45,114 bases of DNA from Thermoguttaceae bacterium (GCA_017557195.1 JAFZAL010000234.1:1-45114), one strand, 5' to 3'; shown: positions 1-7,811, numbered from the stretch's first letter. Notes: generated by a model from the sequence alone, not told the origin. Made by a program: numbers and translations.

Positions 1-1
1 A

Positions 2-574
2 AAAACAGTTTACACAACCGGCGAAGCCGCGAAAATCTGCAAGGTCAGTCAGCAAACGATTATTCGTTGTTTTGACTCTGGGCAGCTGAAAGGATTCCGC
101 GTCCCTGGCAGTAAATTTCGACGAATTCCACACGATTGCCTTTTAGCGTTCATGCGTGAAAACGGCATTCCGACTGATTCGTTAGATACTGGCAAACACA
201 AGCTGCTTATCGTTGACGACGATGCAAACTTGGTCGATTTGATGACTGACGTATTTATGCGCGACGGTCGTTTTGAGATTCGTTCCGTCAATAACGGTTT
301 CGCTGCTGGTATGATGGTTAAGGATTTTCATCCCGAAGTTATGATTTTGGACGTCATGCTTCCGGATATCAATGGCAAAGAAGTCTGCCAGCGCGTTCGT
401 TCAGACAAATCCATGGACGATTGCAGAATTATTTGCATCTCCGGCATGGTAGAAGAAAGCCGCATTGACGAACTTCGTCAGGCGGGAGCAGACGACTTCA
501 TGCGAAAGCCGTTTGATATTGACGATCTGCTCCACAACGTCTGCGGCAAGTTAAATATTGACGTGCAAAACTGA
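2..574 (+). CDS. Response regulator with N-terminal MerR/excisionase-type HTH, 5' partial
   Basis: The frame is open from the first bases of the window and ends at TGA 572-574, so the gene begins upstream. The first ~50 visible codons form a small winged-helix/excisionase-like DNA-binding module (TTGEAAKICKVSQQTI, then RCFDSGQLKGFRVPG and FRRIPHDCLLAFM). A CheY-type receiver follows: acidic pocket VDDD, phospho-acceptor Asp in MILDVMLPD (about residue 117 of the visible part), Ser in CISGM and Lys in MRKPF. The order is DNA-binding domain first and receiver second, the reverse of OmpR or NarL regulators. A start at the internal ATG 152 would cut off the DNA-binding domain and is probably wrong. 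A histidine kinase follows 45 bp downstream, so the two may form a phosphorelay. The target genes cannot be told. Confidence 0.85.
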   Translation, partial: KTVYTTGEAAKICKVSQQTIIRCFDSGQLKGFRVPGSKFRRIPHDCLLAFMRENGIPTDSLDTGKHKLLIVDDDANLVDLMTDVFMRDGRFEIRSVNNGFAAGMMVKDFHPEVMILDVMLPDINGKEVCQRVRSDKSMDDCRIICISGMVEESRIDELRQAGADDFMRKPFDIDDLLHNVCGKLNIDVQN

Positions 575-619
575 TTAAACGCGATTATTTAATATTCCCA
601 GCTGATTTGTTGCTTGAAA

Positions 620-1345
620 ATGCAAAAGGTAAACGCCAGTTCCGTTTCTTTGAATTCTGATCAAGCGGTTTATCTGGAACGCAAAATGGCGGAATTTGCA
701 GCAGGAATAGGTCATGAGCTAAACAACCCGTTAGCCAGCATTGGCGGACGGGTTCAGCTTTTAATGAAGACAACGTCAGACGAACGCCTTCGACGCGATT
801 TGTCGGATATCTATTCTGAGGTGAAAAGGGCAGGCGATTTGATTGCCGATATCCGTCTTTACGCTTGTCCGCCCGTTCCGGTTTTAGACAGCGTCAATAT
901 TACAGAATTGTTGCAGAATGTTGTCAATTCTTATTCCCAATTATGCGCTGAAAAAAACATTCGCCTGGAATTCTCTCCGTCTCTTTCCAGGCTGATTGTC
1001 AAGGCGGACTACAGCCAGATGAACGTTCTGTTTTCCGCTTTGATTCGAAACTCGATGGAAGCTTTGGAAAACGACAGCCGCGAATTTGACAAACGAATTG
1101 AGGTCTCGGTTGAACTTGTCGGGAATGTTGTTAAAACGATTGTATCAGACAACGGTCCCGGCATGACAGACGAAGAAAAAGAACACGCCTTTGATCCGTA
1201 TTATTCCGCCCGACAGGCAAATCGCGGTCTGGGGTTTGGTCTTTGCAAGGCTCAAAAAATCGCGCAAATGCACAGCGCCAAAATAGCTATTGAGTCTAAT
1301 CCCAGAGAGGGAACTCGCGTTATCGTTGAATTGAACCGTAAATAA
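620..1345 (+). CDS. Soluble sensor histidine kinase
   Basis: A 241-residue kinase without membrane segments. The dimerisation and phospho-acceptor site is FAAGIGHELNNPLAS, with His about 32. The HATPase_c domain shows the N box (LIRNSMEAL), G1 box DNGPGM and G2 box RGLGFGL. The HELNNPL form is typical of NtrB-like or hybrid-type kinases. Only about 25 residues precede the HisKA helix, so no sensory domain is encoded here and the input must come from a partner. A TTG six bases upstream of ATG 620 is in frame, but I chose the ATG. It lies 45 bp after the HTH response regulator on the same strand, which makes that regulator its likely partner (inference). A strong hairpin follows the stop codon. 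Confidence 0.85.
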   Translation: MQKVNASSVSLNSDQAVYLERKMAEFAAGIGHELNNPLASIGGRVQLLMKTTSDERLRRDLSDIYSEVKRAGDLIADIRLYACPPVPVLDSVNITELLQNVVNSYSQLCAEKNIRLEFSPSLSRLIVKADYSQMNVLFSALIRNSMEALENDSREFDKRIEVSVELVGNVVKTIVSDNGPGMTDEEKEHAFDPYYSARQANRGLGFGLCKAQKIAQMHSAKIAIESNPREGTRVIVELNRK

Positions 1346-1346
1346 A

Positions 1347-1374
1347 AAAGACGCTGTTGTAATAACAGCGTCTT
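1347..1374 (+). terminator. Rho-independent terminator after the kinase gene
   Basis: A perfect 12-bp stem (AAAGACGCTGTT paired with AACAGCGTCTTT) with a 4-nt loop starts two bases after the kinase stop codon. It is A-rich on the left and T-rich on the right, so it may also stop the convergent gene that ends at 1431. Confidence 0.8.
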
Positions 1375-1430
1375 TAATTTCAGCGATATATCAGTTAGCT
1401 ATTGCGAAGTCATTCTTGACTTCTCAAAAA

Positions 1431-2714
1431 TCAGAAGTCAAAGAAATCGTCTTCTTCAGCTTCATCAGCTTTGTCGTCTGCTGCGTCCGCAGCGTCTGCA
1501 TCATCAGCGTTGTCGGCATCATCTGCGGCAGCGTCGTCATCAGCGGCAGCGTCAGCGTCATCGGCTGCAGCATCGTCTGCGGCTGCATCATCAGCAGCGT
1601 CATCTGCAGCATCGTCATCGGCGGCGGCATCGTCGTCAACGTCCAGATTCGCATTCTTCAGCGGTTCTGCGTCTTTGGTTTCTTCTGGAGTTTCTTCCGT
1701 AAACGGATCAGATTCATCCGCGGCGTCGTCTTTGGGTTCATCCGCTGCATCGTCAGCAGCATCGTCTGCGGCATCATCAGCGGCGGCATCGTCGTCAACG
1801 TCTAACGGAGAAGAATCATTGTCCGCGGCTTCGTTTCCGAACGGATCGCTGTCGTCATTGTCTGCCGGTGTATCAGCGGCGTCGTCATTGCCTCCAAAGG
1901 GGTCGTCGTCAGCCGGTTTGTCCGCAGCATCGTCGTCATTGTCTCCAAAGACGTCGTCATTGTCGGTCGGTTTATCGGCGGCATCGTCGTCATTATCTCC
2001 AAAGACGTCGTCATTGTCGGCCGGTTTGTCAGCGGCATCGTCGTCATTGTCTCCAAAGACGTCGTCATTGTCTGCTGGTTTATTGGCGTCGTCATTGCCT
2101 GCAAAGGGGTCGGGGGTTTCTTCGTCGCCATCAACGTCAACGCCGGTATCCAACGGTGAACCGTCTTTATCCTCGTCGTCGATAAGAGAACCGCCGTCTT
2201 CAGTATCGAGATCGAGAGAGCTGCCAGACAGATCAAGGTCTTCTGGAATGAGAGTTGCTTTTTGATCTTCCAAACGGCTGTTGTAAATCGTGTCGCTGTA
2301 CTTGGCGCGACGTTTGAATGCCGCTAATTGAACTTCGTTGCGAGCGTTTTCCAGAGCAATGCGAGCTTTCCCCTGGCAGCGTTCCAGAGCGAAGTTAACG
2401 GGGAATCGACCGGTTGTGTCTTTGAGTTCAAGTTCTGCCCCAGCTTTGAAGTCCTTTTCCGCTTGTTCAGGACGTCCAAGTTCCATCAAAGCAAAGCCGC
2501 GGAAATAATACGGACGAGGGTCTTCGATTTTGGCGTCAATTGGTTTGCTGAGCAAATCGTACGCTTCTTTAAAATCTCCTGAGTAATAGGCGTGAACGCC
2601 ATTACCGTAGTATTGTTTTAACACTTTGTCTTGAGCGTTTGCCTGAGAAAAGCAAAGCGCCAATGAGCAGACGCACATCGCTGTAATGCTCGCCCATACA
2701 TTTCGCTGAAACAT
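1431..2714 (-). CDS. Secreted TPR-like protein with Asp/Ala-rich repetitive tail
   Basis: A 427-residue protein. Residues 1-27 are a signal peptide (hydrophobic core, cleavage after SQANA). Residues 30-97 look like one or two tetratricopeptide units (GNGVHAYYSGDFKEAYDLL; YYFRGFALMELGRPEQAEKDF). The second half is almost entirely D, A, N, P and G. It holds three 18-residue repeats beginning KPADNDDVFGDND (residues 212-265), a decayed fourth copy, DDAADDAA runs and an acidic-aromatic end, EEDDFFDF. The tail would be extremely acidic and disordered, perhaps binding Ca2+ or basic partners outside the cytoplasm (inference). A Shine-Dalgarno GGAG lies 8 bp before the ATG. A TATAAT box on the minus strand at 2787-2792 may be its promoter. 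Several opposite-strand ORFs here are composition artefacts. Confidence 0.8.
   Translation of the reverse strand: MFQRNVWASITAMCVCSLALCFSQANAQDKVLKQYYGNGVHAYYSGDFKEAYDLLSKPIDAKIEDPRPYYFRGFALMELGRPEQAEKDFKAGAELELKDTTGRFPVNFALERCQGKARIALENARNEVQLAAFKRRAKYSDTIYNSRLEDQKATLIPEDLDLSGSSLDLDTEDGGSLIDDEDKDGSPLDTGVDVDGDEETPDPFAGNDDANKPADNDDVFGDNDDDAADKPADNDDVFGDNDDDAADKPTDNDDVFGDNDDDAADKPADDDPFGGNDDAADTPADNDDSDPFGNEAADNDSSPLDVDDDAAADDAADDAADDAADEPKDDAADESDPFTEETPEETKDAEPLKNANLDVDDDAAADDDAADDAADDAAADDAAADDADAAADDDAAADDADNADDADAADAADDKADEAEEDDFFDF
1872..2081 (-). repeat. 54-bp coding tandem repeat, three full copies plus one decayed
   Basis: Three near-identical 54-bp units (2081 down to 1920) encode the 18-residue DNDDVFGDNDDDAAD-type repeat. 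A fourth copy, shorter by two codons, continues to 1872. The near-identity at DNA level suggests recent unequal recombination or slippage. Confidence 0.8.
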
Positions 2715-2933
2715 TTTCTTTCTCCGTACAGATTATATAGATATTTGTGTTTGTTGTATCCGGCGATTCTTTTACGAATCACAAACATTATAGCTTAATC
2801 ATAATCAAATTTAATAAAAAATAAAGGGCTTTCCACAAAAAAACACTTTAAATTTTACCTAAAACTCGTTATTTTCCTAAAATTCGGCACAATCTGCCCG
2901 GTTTTTGCCCTTTTATTTTCTTGTTTAATGCGT

Positions 2934-2939
2934 TATAAT
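2934..2939 (+). promoter_or_regulatory. TATAAT box upstream of rsfS
   Basis: A perfect TATAAT ends 53 bp before the rsfS ATG in an AT-rich stretch. No good -35 hexamer sits at 16-18 bp, so the assignment is tentative. Confidence 0.4.
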
Positions 2940-2992
2940 AGAAAAGTTGGAATATTTTTACTACTTTGTTTGTCCCAACAGGAATAAAAAAT

Positions 2993-3424
2993 ATGTCAGA
3001 AGAACAAGTTAACAACCAAGAGAACCCGTCTGAAGACGTTTTGAACCCGGAACAGAGAATTCTTCCTAGAGATGCGACTGCTTTGGACAGAGCGAAAATG
3101 GCGGCTCAGATTTGCTCCGACAACCGCGGCCGCGATGTCGTAATTTTGGATATGCGAACGTTGTCAACGGCGTTTGACTACTTTGTTATTGCGTCCGGCT
3201 CCAGCCGACGTCAGCTTCACGCCATGTCGGAGGAAATCGACCGCGTTTTCGAGAAGGAAATGAACGACAGACGCCTTGGAATCGAGGGCTATCAGGACAG
3301 CCGCTGGATTCTGCTGGATTACGGCGACGTCGTCGTCCATCTGTTTGTCGACGAAGCCCGCGAGCATTTCCGTCTGGAAGAACTCTGGGCAGCCGCCCCG
3401 AAAGTCGATTTCATTCCAGAATAA
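2993..3424 (+). CDS. rsfS: Ribosomal silencing factor RsfS
   Basis: A 143-residue Iojap/DUF143-family protein. Known members bind ribosomal protein uL14 and block joining of the 30S and 50S subunits when nutrients are scarce. The family core is clear: RAKMAAQICSDNRGRDVVIL, then AFDYFVIASGSSRRQ, GIEGYQDSRWILLDYGDVVVHLF and AREHFRLEELWAAAP. The first ~25 residues are an acidic extension. The frame also offers a TTG at 2966, but ATG 2993 has an AGGAA Shine-Dalgarno at 2982-2986 and gives the usual family length. It is followed after 36 bp by hydF on the same strand, so the two are probably co-transcribed, although no functional link is known. Confidence 0.92.
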   Translation: MSEEQVNNQENPSEDVLNPEQRILPRDATALDRAKMAAQICSDNRGRDVVILDMRTLSTAFDYFVIASGSSRRQLHAMSEEIDRVFEKEMNDRRLGIEGYQDSRWILLDYGDVVVHLFVDEAREHFRLEELWAAAPKVDFIPE

Positions 3425-3460
3425 CAAACTCAGCGCGCGTTTAGCAGTCAGGAGTCCGAT

Positions 3461-4759
3461 ATGAACAGCGAGAATTTGCCTCAAGACGCTAACAATAATA
3501 TAGACAAACCGGGAGACGCTGCCCTTTCGCAAAGCCAGCAGTTGCTTACGGTTAAGTCTTTGCGCCTTCATATTGGGATTTTCGGACGCCGCAACGCCGG
3601 CAAGAGCAGTTTGCTCAACTGCATGACGCGTCAGGACGTCTCGATTGTCTCGCCCGTTGCAGGCACAACGACAGACCCGGTCGAAAAGACCATGGAGTTC
3701 CTGCCGCTGGGTCCGGTCGTGTTTATTGACACCGCCGGGGTAGACGACCAGGGGGCGTTGGGGCAGATGCGAATCGAAAAGACTCGCAAGCTGTTCGACA
3801 GAACGGAACTGGCAATTATTGTTGCTGCCGCCGGCGAATGGACGGACTTCGAGCAGTCGCTTGTCGACGAGTTCTCCCGCCGCAACACGCCGATTGTCGT
3901 TGTATTTAATAAATGCGACGTCGCCGCGCCGAACGCTGAGCTGGTTTCTCGCCTTGAGTCCGTTCCGATGGTTCGGCAGGTTGTCGAAACGACGCTGGTT
4001 CAGGAAACGCTTGCGACTTCGCTGACAACCGTTCGTCAGGCGATTCTCGCTGCTGCCCCGGAGGAATGGATCAACACGCCGTCCCTGCTGGGCGACATGG
4101 TTGAGCCAAACGACGTCGTCGTCCTGGTCGTCCCGATTGACAAGGAAGCGCCCAAGGGCAGAATCATTCTCCCACAGGTGCAGACGATTCGCGATTTGCT
4201 GGATAACGCCTGCTGCTGCGTCGTGGTCAAAGAATCGCAGCTGGAGTTTGCGCTCAATAATTTAAAGGTCAAGCCGAAACTGGTTGTAACAGACTCACAG
4301 GCGTTTGCGTCCGTATCCAAACTCGTTCCGGAAGACGTCCCGATGACCGGTTTTTCGGTTCTTTTCGCCCGATTTAAAGGGGATTTAGAGGCATTTGCCG
4401 ACGGCGCGAAAACAATCGAAACGCTCAAGCCAGGCGACAGAATTCTGATTGCTGAAAGCTGTTCGCACCACCCCATCGGCGACGACATCGGACGCGTCAA
4501 AATACCAAACTTAATTCGCAAACGCGTTGGCGGCGATCTCGTTTTTGATCACGTTCAGGGCGCGGATTTCCCGGAGGATTTGTCCGCCTATAAACTGGTT
4601 ATTCATTGCGGAGCGTGCATGACTAACCGCAAGGCGGTTTTGTCACGAATTTTGCACTGTAAACGTCAAAACGTCCCGATTACCAACTACGGCATGACAA
4701 TCGCGTATTGCCTGGGGCTGTTTAAAAGAGCCTTGAAGCCGTTTAGAATATTGAAATGA
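3461..4759 (+). CDS. hydF: [FeFe]-hydrogenase maturation GTPase HydF
   Basis: A 432-residue protein with the three HydF parts. The Era-like GTPase has a P-loop GRRNAGKSS (42-50), switch DTAG (90-93) and NKCD (150-153). A central dimerisation region follows. The C-terminal iron-sulfur domain has the diagnostic ligand pattern CSH (334-336) and HCGAC (382-386). In the known pathway HydF is the scaffold on which HydE and HydG build the 2Fe subcluster before transfer to the hydrogenase. Its presence implies an active [FeFe] hydrogenase and anaerobic H2 metabolism in this organism (inference). HydE, HydG and hydrogenase genes are not in this window. The start at 3461 has AGGAG 8 bp upstream. The gene lies 36 bp after rsfS. 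Confidence 0.93.
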   Translation: MNSENLPQDANNNIDKPGDAALSQSQQLLTVKSLRLHIGIFGRRNAGKSSLLNCMTRQDVSIVSPVAGTTTDPVEKTMEFLPLGPVVFIDTAGVDDQGALGQMRIEKTRKLFDRTELAIIVAAAGEWTDFEQSLVDEFSRRNTPIVVVFNKCDVAAPNAELVSRLESVPMVRQVVETTLVQETLATSLTTVRQAILAAAPEEWINTPSLLGDMVEPNDVVVLVVPIDKEAPKGRIILPQVQTIRDLLDNACCCVVVKESQLEFALNNLKVKPKLVVTDSQAFASVSKLVPEDVPMTGFSVLFARFKGDLEAFADGAKTIETLKPGDRILIAESCSHHPIGDDIGRVKIPNLIRKRVGGDLVFDHVQGADFPEDLSAYKLVIHCGACMTNRKAVLSRILHCKRQNVPITNYGMTIAYCLGLFKRALKPFRILK

Positions 4760-4765
4760 GCGCTC

Positions 4766-4860
4766 AGTACTTAGTGCATAGTACTTAGGACGCAAAGCGC
4801 TCCTCTCCCTATGCACTATGCACTATGCACTATGCACTTGTAACCACTAACCACTTAACT
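4766..4860. repeat. Short tandem repeat element, ACTATGC family plus GGTTAGT family
   Basis: The left arm (4766-4788) is built from AGTGCAT/AGTACTT units, then comes the core GGACGCAAAGCGCTCC (4788-4803). The right arm is four CTATGCA units (4809-4839), followed by CCACTAA-type units up to 4 bp before the next start codon. It fills the whole hydF to PIG-L gap. Confidence 0.85.
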
Positions 4861-4863
4861 ACC

Positions 4864-5679
4864 ATGACTATTTACCAACGACTCACAGAAGACAAACAGA
4901 TTATTACATCCGAAAACCCGGCAGACGTCTGGGTTGACTGGAAAGACGGCAAGGAAACGTGGCTTTTCCTCGCTCCGCATGACGACGACATCATTCTCGG
5001 CGCCGGGCTGACGTTCCTTGCGGCTCTCAACGACGGAATCAACGTTCACGCCGCCATTACCACCAACGGCGAAAGCGGATATTGCCGTCCGGAACACCGC
5101 AACTGCATTGCCGCCATTCGTCAACAGGAAGCGGAAGCGTCGTTCTCTGCGATGGGCTTGGAACAGGATCATCTGCACTTCCTCGGATTCCACGACAGCG
5201 GCGTCGATCAGTTCACCGGGCATTTCTTTACTGACCAGCCCGGTCCGACGGTTATCAGCGGCGCAACCGGCTTGCAGAACTCCTACACCGCCCTGCTCCG
5301 TCTGGTTCGACCGACGAGAATCTTCCTGCCGTCTTGCACCGACATTCACCCGGATCACCGCACCGCTCACAACGAGATGATTATCAGCGTCTTCCACGCG
5401 ACGGGTAACATCTGGCCGGAACTGGGCGCTCCGCTGGAAGACTTCCCCGTTCTGTACGAGTACGCCACCTATAGCGATTTCCTTACCCCGCCCGACATGC
5501 GTACGACCGTTTCGGAAGAACTGCTGGAAAAGAAGCTCGCTGGCATCGCAGCTTACGTATCTCAGGAACAGATCGGCGCGCTGATCGAAATCCAGCGTCA
5601 AGCCGGATGCAAAGAATTCGTTCGTCAGGTCAAGTTTGACCTCATGACGCCGGGCAAGTATAATTATCTCTTTGATTAA
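4864..5679 (+). CDS. PIG-L (LmbE-like) family deacetylase
   Basis: A 271-residue metal-dependent N-deacetylase of the GlcNAc-PI de-N-acetylase/LmbE family. The N-terminal motif LAPHDDDIILGAG (37-49) corresponds to the family's PHPDDE metal and base motif, and IHPDHRTAH (161-169) supplies the second metal-binding histidine. Family members remove an acetyl group from GlcNAc-containing small molecules or lipids. The substrate here is unknown. No signal peptide is visible, so it is probably cytoplasmic. The frame is open further upstream, but that region is repeat sequence, so ATG 4864 is the likely start. No Shine-Dalgarno is seen because the repeat abuts the start. It converges on the Hsp20 gene across another repeat. 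Confidence 0.85.
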   Translation: MTIYQRLTEDKQIITSENPADVWVDWKDGKETWLFLAPHDDDIILGAGLTFLAALNDGINVHAAITTNGESGYCRPEHRNCIAAIRQQEAEASFSAMGLEQDHLHFLGFHDSGVDQFTGHFFTDQPGPTVISGATGLQNSYTALLRLVRPTRIFLPSCTDIHPDHRTAHNEMIISVFHATGNIWPELGAPLEDFPVLYEYATYSDFLTPPDMRTTVSEELLEKKLAGIAAYVSQEQIGALIEIQRQAGCKEFVRQVKFDLMTPGKYNYLFD

Positions 5680-5685
5680 GAGGTT

Positions 5686-5759
5686 GAGGCAGTAGGCAGT
5701 AGGCAAGAGGCAGTAGTTTAAAAATCCCTACTGCCTACTGCCTATTGCCTAATGCCTAT
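5686..5759. repeat. TAGGCAG-family inverted tandem repeat between convergent genes
   Basis: The left arm (5686-5716) is GAGGCAGTAGGCAGTAGGCA and onwards. The right arm (5728-5759) is its reverse complement, CTACTGCCTACTGCC and onwards. The loop is TTTAAAAATCC. It would fold into a ~30-bp imperfect hairpin and may serve as a bidirectional terminator. The right arm includes the stop codon of the Hsp20 gene. Confidence 0.85.
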
Positions 5760-6172
5760 TTAATCTGCACCGGGGTCGGATTCGATTCCGGTTTTTTCTT
5801 CAGATAGAGAATCAGGACGCCGTTGACGAATTCTGCGTCGACGTTGTCTGTTTCGACGGATTCCGGCAGTGTAAACGTGCGTTCGAATTTCTCGTAAAGA
5901 CGTTCGTCACGCCAGCATTTGCGGTTTTCGACTTCTTCTGAATGACGTTCTGCAATAATGCGAAGCATACCCTTCTGAACGGACACCTGAATATCTTCTT
6001 TTTTAACGCCCGGCAAGTCCAGTTCAATACAGTATCTGTCCGGTTCTTCCCAAATGCAAACGGGAATGGAAGCGTAACGGTCTCCCTGAATCAGACCGGT
6101 TCGTTCCAGAAGGTTGTCAAACAGACGATCCATTTCCCGGTTAAGAGCGGGATTGTAAATTGTGCAAGTCAT
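5756..6172 (-). CDS. Hsp20/alpha-crystallin small heat-shock protein
   Basis: A 138-residue ATP-independent holdase. The alpha-crystallin domain spans about residues 38-130, with recognisable strands DRYCIELDLPGVKKEDIQVS, KGMLRIIAER, FERTFTLPE and AEFVNGVLILYLKK. The C-terminal tail PVQIK resembles the IxI-type anchor used for oligomer assembly. Family members bind unfolding proteins and hand them to the DnaK and ClpB systems. A good AGGAG lies 8 bp before the ATG. The 5' side holds an imperfect inverted repeat (6214-6272) that might fold in the leader. No CIRCE element (TTAGCACTC-N9-GAGTGCTAA) is present. The stop codon TAG falls inside the downstream repeat. Confidence 0.92.
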   Translation of the reverse strand: MTCTIYNPALNREMDRLFDNLLERTGLIQGDRYASIPVCIWEEPDRYCIELDLPGVKKEDIQVSVQKGMLRIIAERHSEEVENRKCWRDERLYEKFERTFTLPESVETDNVDAEFVNGVLILYLKKKPESNPTPVQIK

Positions 6173-6213
6173 ATTTCATCTCCTTGGTTTTCGGTTGAAT
6201 AATCGACAACGAA

Positions 6214-6272
6214 GTTGGCAAGGCGCCGAACGAGAGGAACAACGAGCGTTGATTTATCAGACGCCTGCCAAC
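6214..6272 (-). promoter_or_regulatory. Inverted repeat in the Hsp20 upstream region
   Basis: GTTGGCAAGGCG (6214-6225) pairs with CGCCTGCCAAC (6262-6272) apart from one bulged base, around a 36-nt loop. It lies 42 bp upstream of the start codon. It could be an operator or a leader hairpin, and the sequence alone does not decide. Confidence 0.35.
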
Positions 6273-6311
6273 TAACGGTAGAATCATATACTTGCGGTCA
6301 ACCAGGGAGAA

Positions 6312-6394
6312 TGAGGCAGTAGGCAAGAGGCAGTAGGCAGTAGGACGCAAGCGCCTCAAAAACTATTGCCTACTGCCTACTGCCTAATGCCTCC
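6312..6394. repeat. TAGGCAG-family inverted tandem repeat with GC core
   Basis: The left arm GAGGCAGTAGGCAAGAGGCA and onwards (6312-6343) and the right arm ATTGCCTACTGCCTACTGCC and onwards (6364-6393) flank the core GGACGCAAGCGCCTC. The element ends one base before the manC stop codon, so it is the manC 3' region and the upstream region of Hsp20. Confidence 0.85.
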
Positions 6395-7489
6395 TCAAAG
6401 CCACTGCGTCCAGTCGTTTTCCTTAATCTGCTCGACGGCTTTTCGGACGGCTTCTTCGTTCTTTTTGTTGATGACCAGCGTCGCGGACGGGGTTTCGATA
6501 ATCGCCAGATCTCGGACGCCGACGGTGGCAATAAGATGATTAGGATCGCTGCAACGGACGATCGTCCCTTCCGTATCGACGCAGACGTAACGCTTGCACT
6601 GAATCGTGTTTCCCTGCTCGTCCTGCTTGGAAAGCCGTTCCAGCGACGTCCAGGAGCCGATATCGTCCCAGTCAAACGACGCCTCCACGACGCTGACGTT
6701 GGGAGAACGTTCCATGACAGCGTAGTCGATGGAGATGCTTTTCATGGCGGCAAACTGCTGCGCCAAAACCTTCTGCCGCGTTTCGGGGTCTGAATCCCAC
6801 GCTTTGGCGATAGCGTCAAACGCGGCGCCCAGTTCCGGTTCATATTGAGCGATATTGTCCAGAATCGTTTGAGCTTTCCAGACGAACATGCCGGAATTCC
6901 AGAAATAATGTCCGTCTTTGAGGAACGACTCCGCCACGTCGCGGGACGGTTTTTCTTTGAACTCTTTAACCGGATAGACGTTCACGCCGTTGACGACTTC
7001 CCCCGAGCCGGAACAGCGGTGAATGTATCCGTAAGATTCCGACGGCCATCGCGGGACAATTCCGAAGGTAATCAGCCGGGTCGGGTCTTGCTCGACGAGT
7101 TCCGCCGCCGCCTTGACGCAGTTTTGAAATTCCGATTCCGGGGCGATTCGGTGGTCGGAGGTGAGAATAACCATCGTCGCGTCCGGGTCTTTTTTCAAGC
7201 AATAGACCGCCGCCAAGGCAATACAGGCGGCTGTGTTTCGCCCAGCCGGTTCTATAATAGCGGATTCCGGCGGAAGAACCTCGACAGCGTCCAACAGCGG
7301 CTGCGCCAGCCGGGCGTTGGTTGACAGATAAATCCGTTCAGGAGGGATCAAAGTCTGAATGCGGTCAACGCTCTGACGAATCAGCGGCGTATCCGCTCCG
7401 ATTTTCAGCAGTTGTTTGGGATGGTTCGCCCGGCTTTCCGGCCAGAGACGAGAACCGCTCCCGCCAGCCATAATTATTGCGTGAAGCAT
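6395..7489 (-). CDS. manC: Mannose-1-phosphate guanylyltransferase
   Basis: A 364-residue nucleotidyltransferase that makes GDP-mannose from mannose-1-phosphate and GTP, feeding polysaccharide and glycoprotein synthesis. The nucleotide signature MAGGSGSRLWPESRANHPKQ covers residues 7-26. The family motifs EPAGRNTAACIALAA, TSDHRI, ESYGYIHR, VKEFKEKPS and FWNSGMFVWKA all follow in order. It is the single-domain form without the C-terminal phosphomannose isomerase domain of bifunctional ManC/AlgA (about 470-480 residues). The C-terminal half has the usual left-handed beta-helix-type hydrophobic pattern (VCVDTEGTIVRCSDPNHLIATVG). No clear Shine-Dalgarno is seen. Repeat elements sit on both sides, so it is probably transcribed alone. 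Confidence 0.92.
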   Translation of the reverse strand: MLHAIIMAGGSGSRLWPESRANHPKQLLKIGADTPLIRQSVDRIQTLIPPERIYLSTNARLAQPLLDAVEVLPPESAIIEPAGRNTAACIALAAVYCLKKDPDATMVILTSDHRIAPESEFQNCVKAAAELVEQDPTRLITFGIVPRWPSESYGYIHRCSGSGEVVNGVNVYPVKEFKEKPSRDVAESFLKDGHYFWNSGMFVWKAQTILDNIAQYEPELGAAFDAIAKAWDSDPETRQKVLAQQFAAMKSISIDYAVMERSPNVSVVEASFDWDDIGSWTSLERLSKQDEQGNTIQCKRYVCVDTEGTIVRCSDPNHLIATVGVRDLAIIETPSATLVINKKNEEAVRKAVEQIKENDWTQWL

Positions 7490-7498
7490 GGGGATATA

Positions 7499-7767
7499 AG
7501 GCAGTAGGCAATAGGCAGTAGGCAGTAGTTTTTAAACAGACGCGACAGCGTTCTGCTAGAACCGCGTCAGCGGTTCAATATCAGTAGCCGTGGGTTTTAA
7601 CCCACGGAGCAATAGGACGCAAAGCGCCTCAATAAAACATTTCCCTTATATTATATCAGAGTTTCGGATTTATTCAAGTTCAAAATAGCTGGAAACCCCT
7701 TATTCTTGTCGTGGAACGCTTCGCATCTACTCCTCACTAATGCCTATTGCCTACTGCCTACTGCCTT
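7499..7767. repeat. Long composite repeat: TAGGCAG arms around hairpins and GC core
   Basis: The left arm GGCAGTAGGCAATAGGCAGT and onwards (7499-7528) and the right arm ATGCCTATTGCCTACTGCC and onwards (7739-7767) enclose three further pieces. These are a GAACCGCGTCAGCGGTTC hairpin (7558-7575), a perfect CCGTGGGTTTTAACCCACGG hairpin (about 7588-7607) and the core GGACGCAAAGCGCCTC. A second core-like GAACGCTTCGCA lies near 7715. I see no gene in this stretch. Confidence 0.8.
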
Positions 7768-7783
7768 TTTCTCCCGCCCCCCC

Positions 7784-7811
7784 TTGCAATATCCGTAAAA
7801 ATGGTTAAAAT
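7784..7811 (+). promoter_or_regulatory. Probable rpsR promoter
   Basis: TTGCAA (7784-7789), a 16-bp spacer, then TAAAAT (7806-7811). A transcript from about 7818 would carry the 7850-7909 repeat in its leader. Confidence 0.45.

Noticed and set aside
1471..2265. Plus-strand frame encoding a Ser/Ala-rich protein
   Set aside because: It is produced by the GAT/GCA-rich codons of the Asp/Ala-rich gene on the other strand and has no independent signal.
4855..5706. Minus-strand frame of 283 codons opposite the PIG-L gene
   Set aside because: It starts in repeat DNA (MPTAYCL) and is a codon-bias shadow of the deacetylase gene.
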